Shown: positions 36,526 through 46,310, counted from the stretch's first letter. The stretch: DNA of 64,000 nt from Flavobacterium cupriresistens (GCF_020911925.1 NZ_CP087134.1:310001-374000), one strand, 5' to 3'. Notes: generated from the letters alone by a model not told the origin. Numbers and translations: made by a program.

Positions 36526-36943
36526 TGATTTTCCAATAATTTGAATCGTATCTAACATCATCTTCACTTACATTTGATAAAGGCAAAGTAGAAAATGAAA
36601 TTAATTTAGAATCTTTTTCTAAAGACTCTATTGCATTAGCATAACCCGCTGGGATATGAACAACTTTACTATCTGAAACGGATACAATATGTGTTTCAAT
36701 ACTTAAATCCTTTGATGGTGTTTCCCAATTGTCAACTTTCACAAAATGAATTTTGAAAGAACCACTTATACAGTAAAAATTTTTCGCATCTAATTTATGC
36801 CCCTGCCAGGCACGAATAGGATTACTTTCAGAATTACTGATAATATAAAACCTTTCAATATCTTTAAAACTAAAATCATTTACATAAGAGATCGTCCCTC
36901 TATGATCTGAAAAATTTCCTCCTTGAATTATTTTTGGTTCCAT
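36518..36943 (-). CDS. Cupin of the FdtA/WxcM sugar ketoisomerase-related group
   Basis: A small 141-residue cupin. FSDHRGTISYVNDFSF at the start and RFYIISNSESNPIRAWQGHK in the middle correspond to the RmlC-like fold of the FdtA/WxcM group. FYCISGSFKIHFVK and VHIPAGYANAIESL are later cupin strands. In the 3,4-ketoisomerases the motif is RGFHAHK, while here WQGHK keeps only the second His. The reaction may therefore differ. It lies between the WecA-like gene (1-base overlap) and the aminotransferase (8-base overlap), implying a role in the same sugar. Confidence 0.75.
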   Translation of the reverse strand: MEPKIIQGGNFSDHRGTISYVNDFSFKDIERFYIISNSESNPIRAWQGHKLDAKNFYCISGSFKIHFVKVDNWETPSKDLSIETHIVSVSDSKVVHIPAGYANAIESLEKDSKLISFSTLPLSNVSEDDVRYDSNYWKING

Positions 36944-37905
36944 TAGCTTACTTTTAAACTCGCTTTACGAATCATATAAAACTTCAGAGAATATATTATG
37001 ATAAGTGGTAGCGTTATTAGAACAATAACCAAAATGGCATCTATTTTCTGATATAAAAACACCACTAAAACAGAAACAATACTTTGTGCTATCGCGTAAA
37101 TCAGAGCTACAATTCGATGTTGTATTTTATACTCGTTACTCAATATCTGATAAAAATGCAATCGGTGCGCTTCAAAAATATTTTGTTTAAGATATAATCT
37201 ATGCATAATTGTACAGATAGCATCAACTCCATAGACTGCTAAAAATAGAAGCCAAATAATCGAATTGGTAACTAAAATTAACTTAAAGATCAGATAAATC
37301 ACCCAAAAGGCGATGGCAATACTCCCGACATCACCGGCAAAACATTTGGCTCTTTTTCTATAATTAAAAAATAAGAAAACTAAACTTGCTACCATGGAAT
37401 AAATTATGAAAGCGCTATCTGTGAAAAGTTGCACATTTTTGTTTACGTACCACAATGATCCCATTACTACCAAGGTATACAAACCTGTAATACCGTTTAT
37501 ACCATCCATAAAATTGTAGGCATTGATAATTCCAATAGCAAAAATGTAAGCAAAAACGATTCCTAAAACTGGTACGTTACTAAATACACCCAGATCATAA
37601 AAAATCAAGCTAATAGCAAAAAACTGTACCGATATTCTAATTTTATTCGACAAACTTTGAATGTCATCCCAAAAACTTACTAAACTCACCAAAGTAATAC
37701 CGGTAAAGAAAAAATAATTATAACCGGTATTTTGAACAAAATAGAGCAATGCTGCAAACCAAAAGATCACACCACCTCCTCTTAGCGTAATTTCAGTATG
37801 TGAACTTCTTAAATTTGGTTTGTCAATAATATTAAACCTGTCTGCTACTCTGAAATAGAGTAACTCAATTATAAATAAAATAAAAAATAAAATACTGTAT
37901 ATCAT
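36943..37905 (-). CDS. Undecaprenyl-phosphate GlcNAc-type transferase (WecA/WbpL, MraY-like)
   Basis: A 320-residue polytopic enzyme with about ten helices. Hallmarks are FWDDIQSLS (DD 80-81), NAYNFMDGINGITGLY (129-143), KCFAGDVGS and AHRLHFYQIL, the PNPT-family His motif. It would transfer a HexNAc-1-phosphate from UDP-sugar to undecaprenyl phosphate and so start a glycan chain. The short length and the neighbours (amino-sugar genes and rml genes) are like WbpL-type enzymes, which use UDP-FucNAc or UDP-QuiNAc. It is a second initiating transferase besides 201-1595. Confidence 0.9.
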   Translation of the reverse strand: MIYSILFFILFIIELLYFRVADRFNIIDKPNLRSSHTEITLRGGGVIFWFAALLYFVQNTGYNYFFFTGITLVSLVSFWDDIQSLSNKIRISVQFFAISLIFYDLGVFSNVPVLGIVFAYIFAIGIINAYNFMDGINGITGLYTLVVMGSLWYVNKNVQLFTDSAFIIYSMVASLVFLFFNYRKRAKCFAGDVGSIAIAFWVIYLIFKLILVTNSIIWLLFLAVYGVDAICTIMHRLYLKQNIFEAHRLHFYQILSNEYKIQHRIVALIYAIAQSIVSVLVVFLYQKIDAILVIVLITLPLIIIYSLKFYMIRKASLKVS

Positions 37906-37937
37906 AGATTAAATTAGAACTTCGAGAAAATGTTCTA

Positions 37938-38807
37938 TTATATTTTAAATTTTAAAATGTTCAAAAGGTACTCACCGTAACCTGATTTTTTTAATGGCTC
38001 AGCTAGATCTTTTAATTGTTCTGAAGATATAAAACCTTGTCTCCAGGCAATTTCTTCAATACAACCTACTTTTAAACCTTGACGTTCTTCTAGTACCTGA
38101 ACAAATTGTCCCGCTTGCATTAAACTGTTAAACGTTCCTGTATCTAACCAGGCCGTTCCTCTGCTTAAAATCCCAACTTTTAACTTTCCTTGCTCTAAGT
38201 AGACTTTATTTACATCAGTAATTTCGTATTCGCCTCTGGCACTTGGCTTGATATTTTTTGCAATTTCGACAACCGAATTATCATAAAAATATAATCCCGG
38301 AACGGCAAAATTTGATTTTGGGTTTATTGGTTTTTCTTCAATCGAAATCGCCTTCTTATTGTCGTCAAATTCTACAACACCATAACGTTCAGGGTCTGAA
38401 ACATGGTAAGCAAAAACAACTCCACCAACAGGATCTGCATTTTCTTTTAGCAATTGTTGCATATTGGTTCCGAAAAAGATATTATCTCCTAAAACCAAAG
38501 CCACTTTATCATTACCAATAAAATCTTCTCCAATTACGAAAGCTTGAGCCAACCCATTTGGATTGGGTTGTTCCGCATAACTAAACTTACATCCTATGTT
38601 CGCCCCATCACCTAGTAATTTTTTAAAATGCGGTAAATCATGAGGGGTAGATATAATTAAAATTTCATTAATCCCTGCCATCATTAAAGTTGAAAGCGGG
38701 TAATAAATCATTGGTTTATCATAAACCGGCATTAACTGTTTACTTACTGCTAAAGTTAATGGGTGCAATCTGGTTCCTGATCCACCAGCTAATATAATTC
38801 CTTTCAT
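37938..38807 (-). CDS. rmlA: Glucose-1-phosphate thymidylyltransferase
   Basis: A 289-residue RmlA, which joins glucose-1-phosphate to dTTP as the first step to dTDP-L-rhamnose. [17 protein letters not shown] and [20 protein letters not shown] are the nucleotide and sugar-binding blocks; [27 protein letters not shown] and [11 protein letters not shown] are also typical. It lies 32 bases from rmlD and 32 from the WecA-like gene. With rmlC and rmlD here and rmlB at 60916-61962, the whole pathway is encoded in the window. Confidence 0.96.
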   Translation of the reverse strand: MKGIILAGGSGTRLHPLTLAVSKQLMPVYDKPMIYYPLSTLMMAGINEILIISTPHDLPHFKKLLGDGANIGCKFSYAEQPNPNGLAQAFVIGEDFIGNDKVALVLGDNIFFGTNMQQLLKENADPVGGVVFAYHVSDPERYGVVEFDDNKKAISIEEKPINPKSNFAVPGLYFYDNSVVEIAKNIKPSARGEYEITDVNKVYLEQGKLKVGILSRGTAWLDTGTFNSLMQAGQFVQVLEERQGLKVGCIEEIAWRQGFISSEQLKDLAEPLKKSGYGEYLLNILKFKI

Positions 38808-38839
38808 ATTTTTACTTTTAAATCAAATGACTTTTAAAT

Positions 38840-39688
38840 TTATAAACTCATCATTACTTTTAAACTCTCTTTATAATTCGGGACCTTGACCTGAAATTCT
38901 TTTTTAATTTTTGATTTATCTAATAAAGAATATGCTGGTCTTTTTGCCGGAGTAGGATATGAAGACGAAGGGATTCCACTTACTTCACAAGTATAACCTC
39001 CTATTTCCTTTATTGCCAATGCAAATTCGTACCAACTAATTTCACCTTCATTCGAAAAATTATAAATCCCGGCTTTCCAATCTGAATGGGTAATTATCGT
39101 TAGAATAGCTTCCGCCAAGTCAGCTGCATAAGTTGGACTTCCTATTTGGTCATTAACAACGCTTAATGTCTCTCTCTCCTTCATTAATCGAGACATGGTT
39201 TTCACAAAATTGTTTCCAAAACTGGAATATACCCATGATGTTCTCAAAATTATCGCTTGCGGATTATTTTGCAAACATAAATGCTCACCAGCCAATTTAG
39301 TTGCTCCATAAATATTAATCGGATCAGTTGAAGCATCTTCGGTTAAGGCAATTGAAGATGTTCCATCAAATACATAATCAGTTGAGATATGTACCAATTT
39401 CGCATCATTTTTTAAAGACCATTTTGCCAAAACTCCAACAGCCAAATGATTAATGGTGTCTGCAAGTTCTTGTTCAGATTCTGCTTTATCAACTGCTGTG
39501 TACGCACCGCAATTAATAATTATATCTGGATTAACCAAACCCAGCTGATTTTCCAAAACCGATAAATTATCTAGAGTGAGATGTGTTCTGTCAGCAAAAA
39601 ACCATTCAAATTGATTATAGTTTTCCGACAAAAGATTTAACTCTGATCCTAATTGTCCGTTAGCTCCGCTTACTAAGATCTTTTTCAT
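38840..39688 (-). CDS. rmlD: dTDP-4-dehydrorhamnose reductase
   Basis: A 282-residue SDR enzyme that reduces dTDP-4-keto-L-rhamnose to dTDP-L-rhamnose with NAD(P)H. VSGANGQLGSEL is the cofactor loop, INCGAYTAVDKAESE and HISTDYVFDGT are family blocks, and YGATKLAGE gives the YxxxK catalytic pair (about 127-131). It overlaps rmlC by one base (TAATG). The short spacing to rmlA and the order C-D-A show a conventional rhamnose cassette missing only rmlB, which is placed 21 kb away. Confidence 0.95.
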   Translation of the reverse strand: MKKILVSGANGQLGSELNLLSENYNQFEWFFADRTHLTLDNLSVLENQLGLVNPDIIINCGAYTAVDKAESEQELADTINHLAVGVLAKWSLKNDAKLVHISTDYVFDGTSSIALTEDASTDPINIYGATKLAGEHLCLQNNPQAIILRTSWVYSSFGNNFVKTMSRLMKERETLSVVNDQIGSPTYAADLAEAILTIITHSDWKAGIYNFSNEGEISWYEFALAIKEIGGYTCEVSGIPSSSYPTPAKRPAYSLLDKSKIKKEFQVKVPNYKESLKVMMSL

Positions 39689-40236
39689 TAAAATAAACTA
39701 TTACAATTTTCAATAAAAGGAAGAATCTGATCTTTTTCGGAAACAATAGCATCATCTAAGTTCATTCCCCAATCAATATTCAAAGAAGGATCGTCATATT
39801 TAATTCCTCCTTCACTTGCTTTATTGTAGAACTGATCACATTTATACATTACAGAAGCTGTTTCGCTAATCACAGAAAAACCATGTGCAAAGCCTTCCGG
39901 TACTAATAATTGTTTTTTGTTTTCTGCAGATAATAAAACGCTAAAGGCTTTACCATAGGTAGGCGAATCTTTTCTTAAATCTACCGCTACATCAATAATT
40001 TCACCTTCTAATACACGTACCAATTTTGTCTGAGCAAAAGGAGGATTTTGATAATGCAGCCCTCTTAAGGTTCCTTTCTTTGAAAAAGATTGATTGTCTT
40101 GAACAAAATCAATATCAATTTCTAAATCTTCAAATTTTGTTTTACTATAGGATTCAAAAAAATAACCTCTTTCATCTCCAAAAACGGTTGGTTCAACTAT
40201 TAGTAAATCTTTTATAAATGTTTTTTCTATATTCAT
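39688..40236 (-). CDS. rmlC: dTDP-4-dehydrorhamnose 3,5-epimerase
   Basis: A 182-residue cupin. The ATG at 40236 (MNIEKTFIKDLLIVEP) is chosen over the GTG 12 codons earlier because the family begins here. FGDERGYFFESYSKTKF, GTLRGLHYQNPP (His 61 base) and YKCDQFYNKASEGGI (Tyr 131 acid) are the active-site blocks. It epimerises C3 and C5 of dTDP-4-keto-6-deoxyglucose. The gap to the upstream sugar epimerase is 87 bases. The overlap with rmlD is one base. Confidence 0.96.
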   Translation of the reverse strand: MNIEKTFIKDLLIVEPTVFGDERGYFFESYSKTKFEDLEIDIDFVQDNQSFSKKGTLRGLHYQNPPFAQTKLVRVLEGEIIDVAVDLRKDSPTYGKAFSVLLSAENKKQLLVPEGFAHGFSVISETASVMYKCDQFYNKASEGGIKYDDPSLNIDWGMNLDDAIVSEKDQILPFIENCNSLF

Positions 40237-40323
40237 TTTAATATATAGTTCATTTTTGACAAAAACAATCACTTTTCTCTTTCGATTGATCTTATTTATT
40301 AGTATTAAGTATAGTTTTATACT

Positions 40324-41226
40324 TTATTTTTTTTCCATAAAACTTTCAATAGTTTTCTCTAATCCTTTTCTAGCTGTATTGGGAAGGTTTTCTATACCTA
40401 TTGCTCTCTTTATTTTGTGATTAGAAACTCTATAGTTTTCTGTTAATTTTTGAACAGTCTCTGAGTTCAAAGGCAATTTAACAAAATCTCCAATCTTAGC
40501 TGCTCCATTTATAATCACTTTAGGAATATGAAGTAAAAATTTCCTTTTATTAATAACAGTAGAAATAATTTTTATTAATTCATTTGTCGACAAAACCTCA
40601 TCATCAGCAAAATTATAGATTCCTGAACTAATATTTTTATTATCCAGAATTTGCTTAATCATAAAATTAAGATTTTCTATCCCCAAAAATGATCGTTCGT
40701 TATGGAAAGCTCCTAACGGATAAGGTATCCCTTTTTTTACAACATTATAAAGTAAATTTAAGTTACCCTTGTTTCCTGGACCGTGAATCATACAAGGACG
40801 AATAATAAAAACCCGCTTTCCTCGAGGAATCACTTTTGATAATATATACTCTTCAGCCTGCAGTTTTGATTTTCCGTATGGAGTATTAGGAGAGGCCTGG
40901 ACATCTTCAAACAAGATATCTAAAACCTCATCAGCGACAGCTTTTACACTACTAAAATAGATAAAATCTTTAATATGACTTTCTAAAAAAAAATCAAATA
41001 ATTCTTTTGTTAATTCGGTATTAATGGTAAAATATTCAGATGCATCACTTATATTTTTAGTGTCATGAGCCTTTCCCGCTAAATGAATTATTGCATCTCC
41101 ATCTAAATTTTGCTTCCAAATCTTATCACGTAATGAAATTGAAGTTATAGAGAAGGTATTATTTGCTAAATAAGCTGATAGATTTTTACCAACAAATCCC
41201 GAAACTCCAGTTATATTTACATTCAT
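40324..41226 (-). CDS. NAD-dependent sugar epimerase/reductase (WbpV/UDP-4-keto-sugar reductase-like)
   Basis: A 300-residue extended SDR. NITGVSGFVGKNL is the dinucleotide loop (GVSGFVG 7-13), YFSSVKAVADE and TPYGKSKLQAEEY give the YxxxK pair (117 and 121), and IRPCMIHGPGNKGNL and SFLGIENL are substrate-side blocks. Similar proteins reduce or epimerise C4 of UDP-4-keto-6-deoxy-HexNAc or UDP-HexNAc. With the WbpM-type dehydratase it could make UDP-QuiNAc or UDP-FucNAc for the WecA/WbpL-type transferase. That pairing is inference. A plain UDP-GlcNAc or glucose 4-epimerase is an alternative. Confidence 0.8.
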   Translation of the reverse strand: MNVNITGVSGFVGKNLSAYLANNTFSITSISLRDKIWKQNLDGDAIIHLAGKAHDTKNISDASEYFTINTELTKELFDFFLESHIKDFIYFSSVKAVADEVLDILFEDVQASPNTPYGKSKLQAEEYILSKVIPRGKRVFIIRPCMIHGPGNKGNLNLLYNVVKKGIPYPLGAFHNERSFLGIENLNFMIKQILDNKNISSGIYNFADDEVLSTNELIKIISTVINKRKFLLHIPKVIINGAAKIGDFVKLPLNSETVQKLTENYRVSNHKIKRAIGIENLPNTARKGLEKTIESFMEKK

Positions 41227-41228
41227 TG

Positions 41229-42062
41229 CTAACTATTCTTCCTTAAAATATTAAAATACACGTATTTGTAAATTGGAAATGGTAAAACTCGTAATGGAAT
41301 TTTTAAAAATATGACTTTTAAAAAATCTACATAATTATAAAAATCCATATGTAAAAACTTCTTATATAATTTTATTTCATTTTTAGCATATTGAACCCCC
41401 CAACGTCTTTTTATCGCTTTAGATCGATCCTCTCCTAATCTAAACCATAAAACATCATGATCAATATTTCCAAATCTAAATCCATTCAAATAGGCTCTTA
41501 CAAAAAAATCATAATCTTCTGGAAAGGTTTTAATATCATACCCGTTCAATTTTTCAAATACATTTTTTTGAAATAAAATAGTTGGATGTGAAAAAGGACT
41601 TCTTACCTTCATAAAATCAATCATTTCTAAATGTTCAAGAGGAACTTTTCTTGCAGAGACGACATCATTAATATCTTTTCCAAATTCAATTATTTGACCA
41701 CCAACAATGTCGAGATTATATTTTACTAGGTGTTCGACTTGTTTTTCAAATCTATCACTAAAACAAATATCATCAGAGTCCATCCTTGCGATTAAACTAT
41801 ACTTTGAAGACTGAATTCCAACATTTAACGCATTGGCTAACCCTCCATTTTTAGGTAATCTAATTATATTGAATAATTTATTCTTTTCATAATCCAACAA
41901 TAAACTATCTATCCCAATATTAACTTCTCCATCTACAACCAAAATTATTTCAGATGGAAGATAGGTCTGTTGCAAGACACTCTCTATTGCCTCCTTAAAA
42001 AATGAGTCATTATCATTTTTATAAACAGACATTACAACGCTTATTTTCACTCTTTCAATCAC
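41229..42062 (-). CDS. GT2-family glycosyltransferase (AmsE-like)
   Basis: A 277-residue GT-A enzyme. ISVVMSVYKNDNDSFFKEAI, EIILVVDGEVN and LIARMDSDDICF (DSDD) belong to the branch typified by AmsE of amylovoran synthesis. FPEDYDFFVRAY and VLWFRLGEDRSKAI follow. The start is GTG at 42062, or GTG four codons later (42050) if the family's usual N terminus is taken. The gap to the SDR gene is two bases. Galactosyl and glucosyl donors are known in this branch, but none can be assigned here. Confidence 0.9.
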   Translation of the reverse strand: MIERVKISVVMSVYKNDNDSFFKEAIESVLQQTYLPSEIILVVDGEVNIGIDSLLLDYEKNKLFNIIRLPKNGGLANALNVGIQSSKYSLIARMDSDDICFSDRFEKQVEHLVKYNLDIVGGQIIEFGKDINDVVSARKVPLEHLEMIDFMKVRSPFSHPTILFQKNVFEKLNGYDIKTFPEDYDFFVRAYLNGFRFGNIDHDVLWFRLGEDRSKAIKRRWGVQYAKNEIKLYKKFLHMDFYNYVDFLKVIFLKIPLRVLPFPIYKYVYFNILRKNS

Positions 42063-42072
42063 AATTTTTTGT

Positions 42073-42846
42073 TTAACTTACTTTGTAATCCTTATATAAT
42101 AAAACATTTAATTTAATACTAAATATTCTCTCTATAACCTGCCACAAAAATTTTACTCGATACATCATCTTAAAGTAAATACTGTTTTTACTTTTTCCTC
42201 CTGAAAATGACGAATTATTAAAATGCCTTCTATACCTAACCAACTTATCATCTATAAATTTCACATCACTAAAATTCTCAGCTATAACTCCAATCCAAGT
42301 ATCGTGAAGTATAGTTTGCCTTGGAAATGGCAAAGCCAGATCCAAAACTTCGCGACGAAAAGCCATACAACAACCATGATAAATAGGCTTTGTAATGTTT
42401 AAAAAAAGCCCCCTTGGTAAATGAATGTTACTAAAAAAAGAGTCCGAAAAAATTACATCCGACTCATTTATTACAGAACAGTCGCTCATAACTAGAGAAT
42501 AATTCTTTAAATAATTTGTCATTATTTCAATCTTATTATTCATCCAAATATCATCTTGATCTGCCAAAAAAATTAAATCTCCTTTTGCATGTTTTAATGC
42601 ATTCTCATAGTTAGATGATACTAAATAATGTGGATATGTAGTCTTTCTAATACTTTCATTTCTCTTATGATTTAAAATTACAATTCTCCGGTCATCAAAT
42701 GACCGTATAATATCTAATGTATTATCTGTAGAACCATCATCAGAAATTACTAATTCATCATTTTCTTTTAATTGCTTCAAAATAGAAAAAACTTGATTTT
42801 TTATATAATTTGAGCCATTATATGTAGCCATACAAACTGAAATCAT
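42073..42846 (-). CDS. GT2-family glycosyltransferase
   Basis: A 257-residue GT-A enzyme of the branch often annotated as rhamnosyl- or galactosyl-transferases. ISVCMATYNGSNYIKNQV, LVISDDGSTDNTLDII, FLADQDDIWMNNKI and IYHGCCMAFRREVL are its typical blocks. HDTWIGVIAENF supplies the later acidic motif. It overlaps the neighbouring GT2 gene by four bases. The presence of a full rml set makes rhamnose one reasonable donor, unproved. Confidence 0.9.
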   Translation of the reverse strand: MISVCMATYNGSNYIKNQVFSILKQLKENDELVISDDGSTDNTLDIIRSFDDRRIVILNHKRNESIRKTTYPHYLVSSNYENALKHAKGDLIFLADQDDIWMNNKIEIMTNYLKNYSLVMSDCSVINESDVIFSDSFFSNIHLPRGLFLNITKPIYHGCCMAFRREVLDLALPFPRQTILHDTWIGVIAENFSDVKFIDDKLVRYRRHFNNSSFSGGKSKNSIYFKMMYRVKFLWQVIERIFSIKLNVLLYKDYKVS

Positions 42847-43772
42847 CTTGATGATACTATTTTAAGTTTGAATATATTCACTTTTTTATAAACTTTTCGA
42901 GCAAAGCTCATTAATCCCATCATTTTCAAAGACTTTTTTACAAACTCTCTAATCATTCTTTTCTTCATAAACGACTCATATTGTTTCAATTCCGAACAAT
43001 ATAAACTTGAATTTTGTAACAATAAATCTCCTAAAGAAGTATAGAATTCATCACTATAACTTAATGCCTCCTTTTTATTATCCAACAAACTACCTCCATG
43101 AACCCTTATTAAGCCATACGCATCAGGGTTGTCTAAATAAGCAAAACTCGCCTCTTTTAAAACACATCTCATCCAGAAATCCCAATCTTCTTTTTGTCTT
43201 AACTCTTCATTAAAATAGCCCACTTCTTCAACTAAACTCGCTTTAACCAATGGTGCCAAAACAGCAATCATATTATCTCTCAAAAAAATTGGAAATAAGA
43301 TTTCCCTACCTCCTTCACTTGGTCTTAACCCTTCTTCATGATTTAGCATTCTAGTAAAATATCGATCATTTATATGACCATCTCTAAAGAAAAAATAATT
43401 AGAGTATGAAATATCTATTTTACAATTCTGAGTAAAATGCTCAATATGCAACTTTAATTTCTTTGGAGAAATCACATCATCTGCATCAAGAAATAGAATA
43501 AATTCACCCTTAGCTTTCCTCAAACCCGTATTACGAGTTGCTGGAAGTCCTTTATTCACAGTATGTTTTTCATAAAACAAACGAGATTCCTGCGTAATTA
43601 AAATTTCGACAATACTTTGCGTATTATCAAGTGAACAATCGTCAACTATAATTGCTTCCCAATTGGTATATGATTGGGCTTGCAAACTTTTTATTGTCTC
43701 AGTTATAAAACAACCATAATTATAACTTGGTATAATTACTGAAACTAATCCCTTTTCTCTATTCATTAGCAT
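42843..43772 (-). CDS. GT2-family glycosyltransferase
   Basis: A 309-residue GT-A enzyme. VIIPSYNYGCFITETIKSL, AIIVDDCSLDNTQSIV, GLPATRNTGLRKAKGEF and LFLDADDVISPKKL are the donor-binding blocks; QKEDWDFWMRCVL is the downstream acidic motif. Two starts are possible, ATG 43772 and ATG 43766, differing by two codons. The C-terminal KMMGLMSFARKVYKKVNIFK may be a membrane-binding amphipathic helix. It overlaps the next GT2 by four bases. Confidence 0.9.
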   Translation of the reverse strand: MLMNREKGLVSVIIPSYNYGCFITETIKSLQAQSYTNWEAIIVDDCSLDNTQSIVEILITQESRLFYEKHTVNKGLPATRNTGLRKAKGEFILFLDADDVISPKKLKLHIEHFTQNCKIDISYSNYFFFRDGHINDRYFTRMLNHEEGLRPSEGGREILFPIFLRDNMIAVLAPLVKASLVEEVGYFNEELRQKEDWDFWMRCVLKEASFAYLDNPDAYGLIRVHGGSLLDNKKEALSYSDEFYTSLGDLLLQNSSLYCSELKQYESFMKKRMIREFVKKSLKMMGLMSFARKVYKKVNIFKLKIVSSR

Positions 43773-43798
43773 GGTAAACCAGAAGGCTTCCTTAAAAT

Positions 43799-45106
43799 TT
43801 ATATTAATTCTTTTCCTTTAAAAGTAATTTTGTTCCTTTTATTTAACCAAAACCCACCAAACAATACGTTTAAAAATATTAAATCGGTAAGCCCTTTAAA
43901 ATTCAAAACCAAAAGAAATAAAAACATAGAAACAATAAATAATATTTTCACTCTTTTATTAATCACATAAGAAATACTCTTACATAAGACAACAAATTGC
44001 AATAAAAAAAATAATAAACTACCTATAATTCCAAAATAATAAACTAAACGTAGAAAACCAATATCTGTCCCCATATAATATCCGGAAGAGTCATTTAATT
44101 GATTCGCATAAAATATACCATCTCCAAATAAATAGGTGACACTATTATTTGGAAGCTTATACATTTCTTTCATTTCATCTGTTGAACCTGTACTTAAACT
44201 ACCTTCATTAAAATAATTATAAAACATTTCAAATCCAAATTCAGAAGCCACCTGTATAGTCTCAATTAATTTATCATCCAGCAAGAAAAAAACGGGTAAT
44301 ACAAACAAAGGTATTATTATCGTATACATTAGAAACAATCTTACTTTCTTGCGAGAATTCAATCCTAACTTAAAAGGTAAAATCATTATTAACACTGCAA
44401 TTGCACCTCCTAACATTGTTGTTCTAGACATCATCATCCCCAAGGCGAGAATTAAGATAAAAGAAAAAGCCAAAAAACGAATTTGACTTTTCTTTCCAGT
44501 ATAGGGAATTAATAAAGGGATTAATATCAAAGCGTATCCACAAATTATACCAGCCCCAAAATAATAACTGGCAAAACCTACTAATCTAAACTCTCTAAAC
44601 GCCTCCCCTGTAGATGGTTCGTTCAAATTTATACTAGTAAACAGATCTCTAATAGGGCTTGAAACAAACATCAAAAAAGCAATAATAACCTGTAAAAGAA
44701 CACTCGCGACAATAAAAAAACCAACATTTTCAAACTTAATTGAGCCATATACCTTTCGATGCATTATCGTAAGTAAATAACCTCCACCAAACCATTGAAT
44801 AATAAAAAATGGATATTTAACAAATTCTAGATCTGAAGTGTGTTTAAATACTAAAACAAGTAAGGAAAACAGAGCAATTAACAAACTTAAAAAAATAATT
44901 TTTAAGCTTTTTTTTGAAAAACGTATTGTCTTCTTTATTGCTATCTCGACAATGAAATCAAACAATGAAATTAATATTCCAAGTGCTCCTATCAGGACTC
45001 TTGTTCCTGCTGGCATTCCTGGAAATAGAACCGAGTAAATATAAAAAAAGGTTAGAAAAAATATTAAAATTTTCTCTAAAGTTTTATACTTTAAAAAATT
45101 CTGCAT
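43799..45106 (-). CDS. wzy: Wzy-like O-antigen polymerase
   Basis: A 435-residue protein with about 11-12 membrane helices and a periplasmic loop near the centre (about residues 275-340), which matches Wzy polymerases. Sequence similarity in this class is weak, so the call rests on topology, size, the GIICGYALILIPLLIP-type helix pairs and context (a Wzx flippase 2.2 kb upstream, Wzz-like gene at 57404). It would polymerise flipped undecaprenyl-linked repeat units in the periplasm. A ligase-type protein of the same superfamily lies at 1657-3006. Confidence 0.75.
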   Translation of the reverse strand: MQNFLKYKTLEKILIFFLTFFYIYSVLFPGMPAGTRVLIGALGILISLFDFIVEIAIKKTIRFSKKSLKIIFLSLLIALFSLLVLVFKHTSDLEFVKYPFFIIQWFGGGYLLTIMHRKVYGSIKFENVGFFIVASVLLQVIIAFLMFVSSPIRDLFTSINLNEPSTGEAFREFRLVGFASYYFGAGIICGYALILIPLLIPYTGKKSQIRFLAFSFILILALGMMMSRTTMLGGAIAVLIMILPFKLGLNSRKKVRLFLMYTIIIPLFVLPVFFLLDDKLIETIQVASEFGFEMFYNYFNEGSLSTGSTDEMKEMYKLPNNSVTYLFGDGIFYANQLNDSSGYYMGTDIGFLRLVYYFGIIGSLLFFLLQFVVLCKSISYVINKRVKILFIVSMFLFLLVLNFKGLTDLIFLNVLFGGFWLNKRNKITFKGKELI

Positions 45107-45196
45107 AAAAAGGGCACAATATTGAATAAATTTCTAACATATACAGTTAAGGTAGTTTTTAATTGATAATAGGACTAAAAATAAATTAAAAAACTG

Positions 45197-45204
45197 CAAA
45201 TATA
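45197..45204 (-). promoter_or_regulatory. Possible -7 element in the gap before the Wzy-like gene
   Basis: On the minus strand the bases TATATTTG match TAnnTTTG. They lie in a 124-base gap, giving a leader of about 90 bases to the ATG at 45106. No TTG -33 element is seen 17-23 bases upstream, so evidence is weak. Confidence 0.25.
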
Positions 45205-45230
45205 ACTTATCATTAAAAATATTAGGTCTA

Positions 45231-46244
45231 TTAGATTTTATTAAAAAAATGTTGAAATGTATAAATCGGTTTTATTCTTAAAATATTAAAAAATGCAAAC
45301 AGTTTAATTTTTAAAGAATTTTTATTTTTAATAACACATAGCATAGTTAACGAGTAATAAGAATCAAATACTTTAACAAAGGCATCTAGATCATCAACGT
45401 GAGTTGCAAGTTCTTTTTTCCATAAATTAAAACTCCTTAATTCATTTATAGAATAATTCCATTCTGCTAATATCATTTTAAGATGCAATTCTCGATACTT
45501 TTCAATGAAACCATATTCCGAATTTTTTGATATTGCCAGATTTACAGAATTTCTCTTAACGTCCCGCCCTAAAATACTTATATTCTCTCCATGCCATCGA
45601 TATTTAAGTAAAGGATTTTGCAGATTAACCATCTTCCCTTTTAGAGCTACACGTAACCAAAGTTCATAATCCTCAATATTAATCATATTTTCATCGTAAC
45701 TCCCTAAACTTTGAATTTTTTCTTTTCTAAACAGAACAGTAGGATGTCCCATAGGGCACGTAAATAATAATGCAGTTTTTATTTCCTCACAAGTTGATGG
45801 GACCTTCACTTCTGTTTTCAATTTATTTCCAATTCCGTCAATTATAGAGTAGCTTGTACCACATAAATCAACATCCGGATTAGAAAGCATAAGATCCATC
45901 TGTTTTTCTATTCTTTCAGGTAGCGAAACATCATCTGCATCCATTCTTGCAATAAACATACCCCTTGCTTCGTCAATTCCTTTATTTAAAGTTTTAACTA
46001 ATCTTAGATTTTGCTCATTACGAATTAACCTAATTCGACTATCTTCCATTGAAAGTCTCTTAAGAATTGAATTTGTATCATCATTCGAACAATCGTCAAT
46101 AACCAAAATTTCCAGATTGGTGTATGTTTGATTCATTATCGAAAGTACCGCTTCCTCGACATATAATTCTGCATTATAACAAGGTAATATAACTGTAACC
46201 AGAGGCATCTTTACCTCATCTCTCCCTTGAAAGTTTGTTGTCAT
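45231..46244 (-). CDS. GT2-family glycosyltransferase
   Basis: A 337-residue GT-A enzyme. PLVTVILPCYNAELYVEEAV, ILVIDDCSNDDTNSIL, MFIARMDADDVSLPERIEKQ and MGHPTVLFRKEKIQ are typical of the AmsE-like/LgtA-like branch. IEDYELWLRVALKGKM contains the catalytic-base region. The first ATG at 46244 adds about 12 residues ahead of the conserved MPLVTVILPCYN; the ATG at 46208 is equally plausible. After it comes a 124-base gap to the polymerase gene. Confidence 0.9.
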   Translation of the reverse strand: MTTNFQGRDEVKMPLVTVILPCYNAELYVEEAVLSIMNQTYTNLEILVIDDCSNDDTNSILKRLSMEDSRIRLIRNEQNLRLVKTLNKGIDEARGMFIARMDADDVSLPERIEKQMDLMLSNPDVDLCGTSYSIIDGIGNKLKTEVKVPSTCEEIKTALLFTCPMGHPTVLFRKEKIQSLGSYDENMINIEDYELWLRVALKGKMVNLQNPLLKYRWHGENISILGRDVKRNSVNLAISKNSEYGFIEKYRELHLKMILAEWNYSINELRSFNLWKKELATHVDDLDAFVKVFDSYYSLTMLCVIKNKNSLKIKLFAFFNILRIKPIYTFQHFFNKI

Positions 46245-46310
46245 TTTATTATTTTATAATTCTTAAAAAGACATTGCTAGGTAAAATTGACATTCGCCTA
46301 AAAGCAATTA

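Noticed and set aside
36526..36567. GTG start extending the aminotransferase by 14 codons
   Set aside because: It lies within the cupin gene and precedes the conserved MANNKVFLSLP start without family support.
40237..40272. GTG start extending rmlC by 12 codons
   Set aside because: The family begins at the ATG (MNIEKTF); the extra residues are not expected.
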